64,000 bases of DNA from Paludibaculum fermentans (GTDB taxonomy: Bacteria; Acidobacteriota; Terriglobia; Bryobacterales; Bryobacteraceae), in assembly GCF_015277775.1 (NCBI RefSeq), contig NZ_CP063849.1, forward strand, positions 8,633,501 to 8,697,500, written 5' to 3'. Made by a program: the position numbers and the translations under genes. The notes beneath the pieces were generated by a model. That model did no database searches. It was not told the DNA's origin and saw only the letters and a program-made list of their open reading frames with translations. Shown here one piece after another: positions 26,501 to 34,100 of this stretch (position 1 is the stretch's first letter; each line of letters starts with the position of its first letter).

Positions 26501-27967
26501 CGTCCGCCGTCCTGACGGGGAGGATGGGGCTGGGTTGAGGTGGTTCGTGGTGCCGACCAGGGGGTCGGCTGCGGACGAGGGCGTCCGCCCTCCTGACGGG
26601 GAGGTTGGTTCGGACGACGGGCGGGATGACGCGGATAACTGGCTGGACGTTTCGGATGACGGGGTGGAGGAACCGGATGACGGGGTGCTTCGGACCAGGG
26701 TGATTACCGTGGTTACCGACCAGATGTGGTCGTCGTGCCAGGCGGAGAGGAGACGGCGGCAGATGAGGTCGAAGATGCGCTCCTCCTCGCCGTTTAGGGA
26801 TGCTCGCTCAGCGGAGACTCCGGTCGGGATGATGGCGTGGTGGTCGGTGACCTTGGTGTCGTCCACGTAACGTTTGTTTAGAGGGCGTTCGCCGGTGCCG
26901 GGGGCGAGGTGGGCCTGGTAGGGGGCGGAGATGCCGGCTACGATTTTGGGCAGGGTTTTGGCGACGTCGGCCGAGAGGTGGCGGCTGTCCGTGCGGGGGT
27001 AGCTGATTAGCTTGTGGCGTTCGTAGAGGGCCTGGGCCGTGTCCAGGGTACGCTGGGCGCTCATGCCGTAGAGGCGGTTGGCGTGGCGCTGGAGCTCGGT
27101 GAGGTCGTAGAGGCCGGGCGGCGGCATGCGCTTGGTCTGGGCCTCGATCTTCTCGATGTGGGCGGCTCCGGTTTTGACGCGGTCGACGATGGCGTTGGCT
27201 TCGATGCCGTCGGCGGGCAGGCGGGAGGAAGCGTCGAGGGTTTCGCCGCCCGGGCGGAACCAGGTGCCCGAGTAGGAGCGGTCGTCGCCGGGGGAGAATT
27301 CGGCGGTGACGGTGTAGTAGTCCTCGGGTACGAAGTGGCGGATGGCGAGTTCGCGTTCGACGACCATGGCGAGGGTGGGGGTCTGGACGCGGCCGACGGA
27401 GAAGTCCTCGCCGTGGCCGAGGGTGTAGGCGCGGGAGAGGTTCATGCCGACGAGCCAGTCGGCGCGGCTGCGGCCCCGGGCGGCGTCGGCGAGGGCGTCG
27501 TAGGCGGTGCCGGCTTTCACCTTTTCGAAGCCGTCGCGGATGGCGTCGGGGGTGAGGGAGGAGATCCAGAGGCGGCGGACGGGCTTGTCGGAGCCGGCGG
27601 CTTCGTAGATGTAGCGGAAGATGAGCTCGCCTTCGCGGCCGGCGTCGGTGGCGCAGATGACGTCGGAGATCTTGGGGGAGGTGAGGATTTTGCGGACGAC
27701 CTCGAACTGGTCCTTGGTCTCCTCGCCTATGACGAGGGGCCATTGTTCGGGGAGCATGGGGAGGGTTTCGCGTTTCCACCATTTCCAGTCGGCGCGGATT
27801 TCGTGGGGCTGGGCGAGGGCGACGAGGTGGCCGATGGCCCAGGTGACGACGAAGCCGTTGCCGTGCAGGTAGCCCTGGCCGGTACTGGTTGCTTTGAGAA
27901 CTCTCGCAATGTCGCGTGCCACGGAAGGCTTTTCGGCGATCACTGCGACGCTGAATTGCGACGCCAT
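23576..27967 (-). CDS. Topoisomerase III-RecQ helicase fusion protein
   Basis: 1463 residues from the ATG opening MASQFSVAVIAEKPS; upstream frame is repeat DNA, not protein. Residues 1-~690 are type IA topoisomerase III: Toprim Glu in IAEKPSVARD, ATDAGREGEL, active-site Tyr323 in ISYPRTDSR. Residues ~750-1240 are RecQ: Walker A MPTGSGKS at ~788-795, DEAH box 887-890, zinc-binding RQC with RRCGHCDIC. An HRDC domain closes the protein (~1396-1463) after a Lys/Ala/Pro-rich linker. RecQ and Top3 normally act together to unlink recombining DNA; here they are one polypeptide. An insert at ~425-532 splits a beta hairpin of the topoisomerase and contains three in-frame REP-like elements. Confidence 0.9.
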   Translation of the reverse strand: MASQFSVAVIAEKPSVARDIARVLKATSTGQGYLHGNGFVVTWAIGHLVALAQPHEIRADWKWWKRETLPMLPEQWPLVIGEETKDQFEVVRKILTSPKISDVICATDAGREGELIFRYIYEAAGSDKPVRRLWISSLTPDAIRDGFEKVKAGTAYDALADAARGRSRADWLVGMNLSRAYTLGHGEDFSVGRVQTPTLAMVVERELAIRHFVPEDYYTVTAEFSPGDDRSYSGTWFRPGGETLDASSRLPADGIEANAIVDRVKTGAAHIEKIEAQTKRMPPPGLYDLTELQRHANRLYGMSAQRTLDTAQALYERHKLISYPRTDSRHLSADVAKTLPKIVAGISAPYQAHLAPGTGERPLNKRYVDDTKVTDHHAIIPTGVSAERASLNGEEERIFDLICRRLLSAWHDDHIWSVTTVITLVRSTPSSGSSTPSSETSSQLSASSRPSSEPTSPSGGRTPSSAADPLVGTTNHLNPAPSSPSGRRTPSSAADPLVGTTNHLNPAPSSPSGRRTPSSAADPLVGSNSIDDRFHSSGTAIQQTGWKVLDIVTRKKEKKPRGASTEDTDDPGNTDDAQELPPGLTPNQRQTVLGADAIEKRTRPPKRLTEGTLLTAMETAGKTLDDKELSDAMKESGLGTPATRAQIIEVLLKRGFIERRGKSLEATDKGIRLIEVVHPEVKSPAMTGQWEAHLKRIERGQAELQPFLHGIEEYVREAVGKAFSGAIAAERTQHTRVPTRDIVRAQRQAVTGSLDDILHTRFRFPGYRPNQEAVCRAVMEDKDVLLVMPTGSGKSLCYQLPGVARGGTTLVISPLIALMEDQVAKLNAMGFAAERIHSNRDRAASRETCHAYLAGELDFLFIAPERLRVQGFPEMLARRKPTLVAIDEAHCISQWGHDFRPDYRNIGQHLPGLRPAPVIALTATATPLVQRDIAVQLGLHSAESLIHGFRRENIAIEVVKAPPGSRAKLALELLQDDEHRPAIIYAPKRKDAEHLASLLAGSFPSAAYHAGMEADRREKVQTGFLQGKLEVIVATTAFGMGVDKADVRTVIHTALPSSVEGYYQEIGRAGRDGLPARAILMHSYADRYTHDFFYERDYPEPDIVAKIFKALTPDAQPKDLVRARVRMAEDEFDIAMEKLWIHGGAVVDYAENLSLGSVQWRESYIEQREHKMAQFQKMLSYCEVSSCRMLALLRYFGDSEDLNRRCGHCDICAPDETIAQQLREATPKETARATQIIEALKKIEAVSAGRLYTQVFPDAVLDRRAFEELIGAMARSGLIVITDTSFTKDGKEIEFRRVRISDAGWAEDAVAALRLPVEIEAIPKAKRSRKKTAAGAERAPRQASKAVEAKPKRERKPRSTSKSETKPPKRPAAELEHAASAPRAATPPPARNLKLEDALKAWRLGEAKKKGLPAFRILTDRTLQTIAAKRPQTTRELLEVPGMSLRLVEQYGAPIFRIIEKAG
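26390..26433 (+). repeat. REP-like twin-hairpin element inside the topoisomerase coding region, copy 4
   Basis: Same arms and AGGG loops as 6302-6345. Read on the coding (minus) strand it encodes RTPSSAADPLVG. Lies in an 81-bp (27-codon) tandem repeat. Confidence 0.9.
26471..26514 (+). repeat. REP-like element in coding region, copy 5
   Basis: Exactly 81 bp from copy 4 and identical in the core; the 37 bp between cores are also repeated (encoding TTNHLNPAPSSPSG). Confidence 0.9.
26552..26595 (+). repeat. REP-like element in coding region, copy 6
   Basis: 81 bp from copy 5; one change (CCGCCCTCCTG instead of CCGCCGTCCTG). Frame is kept throughout. Confidence 0.9.
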
Positions 27968-28830
27968 GCCCGATTCCGAGGATAGCAATGTGGGGTAGGT
28001 GGGGGTTTGGATTTGGATGGGCGGGTTGTGGTAGGCGCGGGGTTGGGCCCTGCGAAGAAGACGAGGGGGGCCGTGGCCCGGTCCGAGGAAGGCGCCCGCG
28101 TAGCCCGTCGCTTCGCTCTGGGACTGGGATGTGGGGGGCGGCTTCCTCCGCTTTGGCGGCCCGCAGGGCCATGCTGGGGCTCCGTGGAAAGTCGGCGGGT
28201 GGGTGGCGATGAGCCTCCACGGGGCCGACCAGGGGGGCGCCGTCCCACGTGTTCCGGCCCGGCCGAGCTTTCTTCTGCTTTGGCGGGCCGTGGGGCCATG
28301 CTGGGACTCCTTGCCAGTCGCGGTTCGCAACGGGGTGGGGACCCCTCCCTTACGGTCGGGGTTCGTTGCGGCTTCGTGCGATTTGGCGGACCGGAGGGCC
28401 ATGGGGACTCCCTGACGGTCGGGGTTCGTTGCGGATGGATCCGGTTCGGCGGGCTGCCCTGCTCAGGGTCCGGCGATGGGGTGGTTTACAGAGGTGGAGA
28501 TCCTTTGATAGGCTTTTTCAATCTTTGGCTGGGCGCGGCCGTTGCCTGATTTCGATTCTCCGTCTGCAGGCCGCAGTGATTGGGGTGCGCCTGGCGGCGA
28601 GCGCCCAGCCTGACTTCCTGCCGGACATGCCTTTGCGGACAGAACGGGTCTGCCGGCTGGCGCCTGGCTGCCCAGGCTATCCGATGGTCCCCCTGGAAAG
28701 TGGTATTGCGGAACTGGTTGGAATAGGGGCTCCTCGCCCACTCGAATACGGGATGGAATCGCGGCGGCGATGGGGCAGAGTGTAGGAAGAGCTGGGTTGC
28801 GCTCGAGTCCTTCCTTACTGGAGACCACGC
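27968..28830. other. Second gene-free, repeat-rich block
   Basis: 863 bp without a credible gene. Contains a truncated REP-like core at 28222 (GCCGACCAGGGGGG then diverged), three degenerate copies of a TTTGGCGG-CCG-GGGCCATG motif (about 28152, 28269, 28381), the dispersed repeat at 28311-28374, and ACGGTCGGGGTTCGTTGCGG at 28352 and 28415. Confidence 0.65.
28311..28374. repeat. Dispersed 64-bp repeat, copy B
   Basis: Matches 6823-6885 almost throughout. GCAACG near its left end pairs with CGTTGC near its right end, so the RNA could fold into one long hairpin. Confidence 0.75.
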
Positions 28831-29892
28831 ATGTCACAAGATTCAACGCCGCAGAAGCGCCTGAACAGCGGAGTTGTGCCCATTCGCAGCGCAGCCGGCG
28901 CCAGCCGCGGGCCGATGCAGGCGGCCTGGCCGCAGAGCGCTGGCCGGGATGATCGATGGCTGGTGGAGAACCTGTGGGGTCCGCGGAAGGCCGGACCGAC
29001 AGAGTTGGGGCTGGCGCGGCCGGCCGCACAGGTGGAGGATCTGCCTGCGCGGATTAAGGATCCATCCAAGACGATTGTGCTGATACACGGGTTGTGGATG
29101 GCGCCGAAGTGCTGGGAGTTCTTCTGTTCCTACTATGAGGCGCGCGGTTACTGCGTGCTGGCTCCGGCGTGGCCGCGCATGGCGGACCGGGTGGAAGAGA
29201 TCCGGCGGGATCCGGAGGCGCTGGCCGGGTTGGGGCTGAAGGAGATCACGGACCATTACGCGCGGCTGATCCGGTCGCTGCCGGCTCCGCCGATCCTGAT
29301 GGGGCATTGCCTGGGCGGACTGGTGGTGCAGATGCTGCTGGACCGGGGGCTGGGCGCGGCGGGGGTGGCGATCAATTCAGCCACTCCGAAGGGGGTGGTG
29401 GGGCTGCCGCTGGGGGTGTTGAGCTCGGTGTGGCCGGCGCTGTCGCGCTCGTTCCACGCGAATCACACGGTGATGCTGCCGTTCAATGTGTTCCGGCGGG
29501 TGTTCGCCAATACGATGAGCGACGGGGACGCGATCCGGGTGTATCAGCGGAATATCGTGCCTGGGCCGTGCCGGCCGTTGTACCAGTCGTTGTTCGCGGT
29601 GCTCTCGTCGCAATCCGACGCGACGGTGAATTTCGCGAATGGAACGCGCGCTCCGCTGCTGCTGGCGGCGGGCGGGGCGGACCAGTTTGCTCCGGCGGAG
29701 CTGAACCGGCTGAACTACGAGAGGTATGGGCGTTCCCCGGCGGTGACGGGGTATCAGGAGTTCTCCGGGCGGTCGCACCTGATGCTGATGCAGCCGGGCT
29801 GGCAGGTGGTGGCGGGGTATGCGTTGAATTGGGCGGAAGAGAACCGGCGGCGGGACGGGTTGTCGAGCCTGGCCTGCGGCGGGATTGCCTGA
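28831..29892 (+). CDS. Alpha/beta hydrolase with a cysteine nucleophile
   Basis: 353 residues, ATG preceded by GGAG. After ~85 poorly ordered residues (no signal peptide) the alpha/beta-hydrolase fold begins: LIHGLWMAPKCWEFF is the oxyanion-hole region, the nucleophile elbow is MGHCLGG with Cys160 in place of Ser, the acid is in GGADQFAP, and the His in SGRSHLM. Cys nucleophiles in this fold are known in dienelactone hydrolases and PHA synthases. The substrate is unknown. Monocistronic, followed by a hairpin. Confidence 0.8.
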   Translation: MSQDSTPQKRLNSGVVPIRSAAGASRGPMQAAWPQSAGRDDRWLVENLWGPRKAGPTELGLARPAAQVEDLPARIKDPSKTIVLIHGLWMAPKCWEFFCSYYEARGYCVLAPAWPRMADRVEEIRRDPEALAGLGLKEITDHYARLIRSLPAPPILMGHCLGGLVVQMLLDRGLGAAGVAINSATPKGVVGLPLGVLSSVWPALSRSFHANHTVMLPFNVFRRVFANTMSDGDAIRVYQRNIVPGPCRPLYQSLFAVLSSQSDATVNFANGTRAPLLLAAGGADQFAPAELNRLNYERYGRSPAVTGYQEFSGRSHLMLMQPGWQVVAGYALNWAEENRRRDGLSSLACGGIA

Positions 29893-29910
29893 ATCGAGTG
29901 GGCAATCGAA

Positions 29911-29936
29911 AGCCCGCGAGGAGGGCCCCGCGGGCT
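29911..29936. terminator. Hairpin between convergent genes
   Basis: AGCCCGCG (29911-29918) pairs with CGCGGGCT (29929-29936), 10-nt loop, between the hydrolase and the converging DinB-like gene; it may serve both. Confidence 0.6.
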
Positions 29937-29964
29937 GATGACGAGTGGGGGAATGAGGTAGGGT

Positions 29965-30483
29965 TTAGCGGCCTTCGCTGGACGGAGGGACGAGGCCTTT
30001 GAGGCGCAGGTAAGTGACCATGTTGCCGTAGTGCTCGTAGTCGTGGACGACGTTGAAGTCGAGGACGCCGAGTGCGGGACGCTCAGAGCCGAAGAACTTC
30101 ACCTTGGCGGCGCCCTTGGCGTCGGTCATGGAGTCGTAGGCTTTGTCGCAGTACTTGAAGGAGTCCTGGAGGGCCTGGACGAGGTCGCCCTTTTTGGTCT
30201 GGCTCTTTTCCACACCGCTGGTGGGCGGCTTCTCGCCGAGGGCGGCGGAGCAGAACATGAAATTGGCGTCCGCCACATGGCCGACCAATTGGCCGAACGA
30301 CCGGATGTCGGGGGTCGGCTTATAACCATACTGTTCCTCGGGCATCTTTTCGGCCGCCTTGACGAGGTTGCTCTTCGCCATGGTGTAGAGGCCCTTGGTG
30401 GAGGTGCTGAGCGGGTTGTCGGAGCTCTGTCCAAAGGCGCAGGCCGTGATTGTCAGCAGCAGGGTCGGGATCAGGAATCGCAT
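29965..30483 (-). CDS. Secreted DinB-family protein
   Basis: 172 residues. Sec signal peptide (FLIPTLLLTITACAFGQ) with a Cys that could instead make a lipoprotein. The mature part is a DinB-like bundle: GQLVGHVADANFMF and VVHDYEHYGNMVTYLR carry the His residues of the metal site. Exported DinB proteins of this kind are common in Acidobacteria and lack a known substrate. Distinct from the cytoplasmic DinB protein at 8364-8885. Confidence 0.8.
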   Translation of the reverse strand: MRFLIPTLLLTITACAFGQSSDNPLSTSTKGLYTMAKSNLVKAAEKMPEEQYGYKPTPDIRSFGQLVGHVADANFMFCSAALGEKPPTSGVEKSQTKKGDLVQALQDSFKYCDKAYDSMTDAKGAAKVKFFGSERPALGVLDFNVVHDYEHYGNMVTYLRLKGLVPPSSEGR

Positions 30484-30657
30484 GGGGGCAGGATGGCAGG
30501 CGCGGGGCGGAGAGTCAATCGACGGGCTTGTAAGTTTTCATCGTCCAGCCGGCGGCAGGTAAACGGCGAAGTTGCCGGGTGGGGCAGGCCGTCCGGGCGG
30601 CTGGCGGGGAAGTGGCCGCGCACCGGCGACGTGGTGGCGCTACGCTATGGGTGAGCA

Positions 30658-31179
30658 ATGCAGATCTGGTGTGTCCGGCCCGAGGAGTTCGCGCCCTTGC
30701 GCGAGGATTTAATTGAGTTACTACAAGATGCCGTCGACAGCGGCGCCTCAGTGGGATTCCTGCCCCCTTTGACTCGCGAGGCCGCGGACGAATACTGGAC
30801 GGGCGTGGAGCAGCGCCTGCGCAGCCGGGCCATCGAACTGCTGGCCGCGCGCGATGAGTCGGGCCTGCTGGGGTCGGTTCAACTGGCGATGCCGCCCAAC
30901 CAGAACGGCCGCCACCGGGCGGAGATCACCAAGCTGTTGGTGCACCGGCGTGCGCGGCGGCGCGGCGTGGGCCGTGCGCTGATGCATGCGGTGGAGGTGC
31001 AGGCGGCGGCGTTGGGCCGGAAGCTGCTGGTGCTGGACACGCGCAAGGGCGACTTCGCCGAGCGGTTGTATGCCGCGATGGGCTACGTCCGGTTCGGCGA
31101 AGTGCCCCGCTTTGCGCGTAGCGCCAGTGGGGAGCTGCACACGACGGTGTTCTTCTATCGGGACCTGGGCGTCGAATAG
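30658..31179 (+). CDS. GNAT-family N-acetyltransferase
   Basis: 173 residues. GNAT fold with the acetyl-CoA binding loop RRRGVGRALMHAVE following strand AEITKLLVHRR, and a C-terminal YAAMGYVRFGEVPRFA typical of the family. It acetylates an amine of a small molecule or protein; substrate unknown. Converges with the glucan-synthase-like gene, ending 9 bp from its stop. Confidence 0.85.
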   Translation: MQIWCVRPEEFAPLREDLIELLQDAVDSGASVGFLPPLTREAADEYWTGVEQRLRSRAIELLAARDESGLLGSVQLAMPPNQNGRHRAEITKLLVHRRARRRGVGRALMHAVEVQAAALGRKLLVLDTRKGDFAERLYAAMGYVRFGEVPRFARSASGELHTTVFFYRDLGVE

Positions 31180-31188
31180 CCCAGGCCG

Positions 31189-34100
31189 TTACGCTTCGTT
31201 CTCGGCCGTGGCCGCGGCCGGCATGCTGAGCGGGCTGTTCACCGACTCGCTCACGACGAGATCCGCGGGCAGGCGTTCGTGCAACAGGCGTTCCGTGGCT
31301 TGCACCTTTTCGTCCTGGTGGAAGAGATCCTGCATGCGGTGATCCAACAGGAGGTCAGTGGCCGCCAGCAGGCTCATGCCGTGGTGGTGGGCCATCCAGC
31401 AGCGTACGAGGCTGTACTCGCCGCGGACGTCTTCGCGCTGGACCGAGTAGTCGGCTGCTTCGTAGAAGCCGCGCTGGCTGAGCCAGCCGAGGCGGCGCAT
31501 ATGGCGCAGGTTGTCGAACGCGGCGCGCGGGGTGACCATCAACGCCAGGAAGCTGGCATAGGGTGAAACCACCGGAGACGCGTGGCAGCGGGGGTTCAGC
31601 GCAATGGAGGGCAGGCCCATGGCCGCATAGGGGTATTCGACGTGATCGGTGGAGTAGCCGTAGGCGGTTTCCGACCGGCCCCAGGGCGAGCCGGGCAGGC
31701 GGGCGTCGCGCTGCTGCACGGCGACCACGCCCTGGCACGTGAGTTCGAGCAGGGTGTCGCGGTGATGGCGCATCCAGATGCGCGGCATGAGGTACTCGAA
31801 CATCGTGCCGGACCAGGAGAGCAGCAGGCGGTAGCCGTGGCGCATGGTGTGCGAGCGGCCCAGGTGGAACCAGGCTTCGGTGGGGATGTCGCCCTTGGCG
31901 ATGGCGGCGAAGACGGCCATGCGCGCTTCGGACGCGAGTTGGTCGTAGCAGGACGGGTGCAGGCGTTCGCCTTGTACGCTGTAGCCGATGGCCAGGACCT
32001 TTTTGCGCGGCCGGTAGAGGAAGTCGAACTCCATCTCATCGGCGAGGCGGGCGGCGAGGCGTTCGATGGCGTGCAGGCGGCGTGGCTCCGGCGGCGTGGA
32101 TTGGGCCGCCTCGTGGAGCCTCTGCAGGAGCTGTTCGGCCCACCAGGCGGAGCGGCTCGTGAGCTTGGTCAACTGGGCCGCAATGGGCCGGACGAGGGCC
32201 TCCAGGGCGGGTATGGGCCAGGCAGGCGCCTGGGGGGCGAGTGCCCGGGCGAAGCGGAGCAGTTCCGTGGTGAGCTGGGGCTCCTCTTCGGCCAGGACTT
32301 CGATGTGATCGAGGATGCCGCGCCACAGCCTGGCGGGCACCGGGGGCTTCTCCTGCCATTCCCGGCAGGCCTGGGCGAGCGTCCAGAGACACACCACGAG
32401 ATTGCCGCTGTCGACGGTCGAGACCTCTTCCGGCTCGAGCGCCTTGAGGGTCCGCGTGTCGTACCAGTTGAAGAAGTGGCCCCGGTAGCGCTTCATGCGG
32501 AGCATGGACGCGAGGGTGGAGCGTGTCTTCGTGGTGAACTCCTCGAGAGAGAGGTAGCCGAGCTCGACGGCCGCGATGCGCGCGTTGAGCAACAGGCCGA
32601 TGTTGGTGGGGGAGATGCGCTCCGCTTCCCGCAGGCCTTGTTCGCGGACGTTGTCGGGAATCAGATAGTGATTGCGCGCGGTGCTGAACTCCTGGAAGTA
32701 GCGCCAGGTGCGCAGGGTGAAGCCCCTGAGCACTTCGGCTTCCTCCGCGTTGAGGGACCGGATATGAGAGGGCGGCTGGCCGTTGAGCCAGCGCGAGACC
32801 AGCGGGGAGACCAGCCAGAGCACCAGCATGGGCAGGGCGGCCGGCAGGGCGTCGTCCGCGAAGAAGACCAGGAGGCACGTGAGCGCCAGCACCACGAGCG
32901 GTGTCGTGGCCAGGTATACGTCGGCCGGAGCGCGTTTGCGGCGCACGGTTTCGGCCTGCGCGGCGGTCTCCCACTCCAGCATGCGGCGGCGGGTGATGCG
33001 GGTGCGGATCAAGGTCCGGACAATGGCGTCGAGGGCGACGAACGACTGGTGCACGAGGAACGTGAGGTCGAGGAAGGCCGCGATGTGGTCCTGCACGAAG
33101 GCGGATGCGGCGTCGCGCAGGGTGGTGGTCATGTGCCCGGGCTTGAGCCGCAGCGGCAGCATGAGCAGCGAAGTGTAGGCCGGAATGAGCAGCAGGGCGA
33201 TGCTGGTGAGCGTCCAGTACAACGCGGGCGCGGGCAGGAAGAACCAGCCTGCCAGCATCAGCATGAGCGTGGCGGGCTGAATCAGGCTGCGGCGCAGGTT
33301 GTCGAGGATCTTCCAGCGCGAAATGATCGGGATGGGGTTGGGGATGATGTTGCCGAAGAAGTCGGGCACGAAGGGCAGCAGCCAGCGCATGATCTGCCAG
33401 TCGCCCCGCACCCAGCGGTGCTGGCGGCGGCTGTAGGCGCTGAAGTGGGAGGGGTAGTCGTCGACGACCTCGATGTCCGAGACCAGGCCGGCGCGGGCGT
33501 AGATCCCTTCGATGAGGTCGTGGCTCAGGAGCTGGTTGCAGGGAAAGCGGTTCTCCAGCACAGCGCGGAAGACGTCGATGTCGTAGATGCCCTTGCCGGT
33601 GAAGATGCCTTCTCCAAAGAGGTCCTGGTAGACATCGGAGACGGCTCTTGTGTAGATGTCGAAGCCGGTGTGGCCTGAGTAGATGGCGGCGAGGTGGCTG
33701 CGGGAAGCGGATCGGATGCAGACGCTGACGCGCGGCTGCAGCACGCCGTAGCCGGCGGCGACCATGTTGGTGGCGGCATTGATCACAGGCCGGTTGAGCG
33801 GATGAGCCATGGTGCCGGCGAGCCGGGCCGCGGCGCCGCGCGGCAACTGGGTATCCGTGTCGAGCGTGATGACATAGCGGGCCCGGCAGATCGCGTCCAT
33901 GTCACCGGTCTTGACGGGGAACGAATCGGCCGCGGCGCGCAGAAAGCGATTGAGGTCGAGCAGTTTCCCGCGCTTACGCTCCCACCCCATCCACTTGCCT
34001 TCAGCGGGATTGAAGGCTCGGTCGCGATGGAGGAGGAAGAACGGCTTGTGCGTAGCGTCGCCGTAGCGCTCATTCAGTTCGTCCAGGAGGCCGGCGCAGA

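Noticed and set aside
27968-28402. 145-residue N-terminal extension of the topoisomerase-RecQ protein
   Set aside because: The extension is translated repeat DNA; topoisomerase homology starts at the ATG at 27967.
31582-33678. Long open frame opposite the glucan-synthase-like gene
   Set aside because: Antisense shadow in GC-rich DNA: Gly/Ala/Val-rich composition with no motifs, while the minus strand encodes clear domains.
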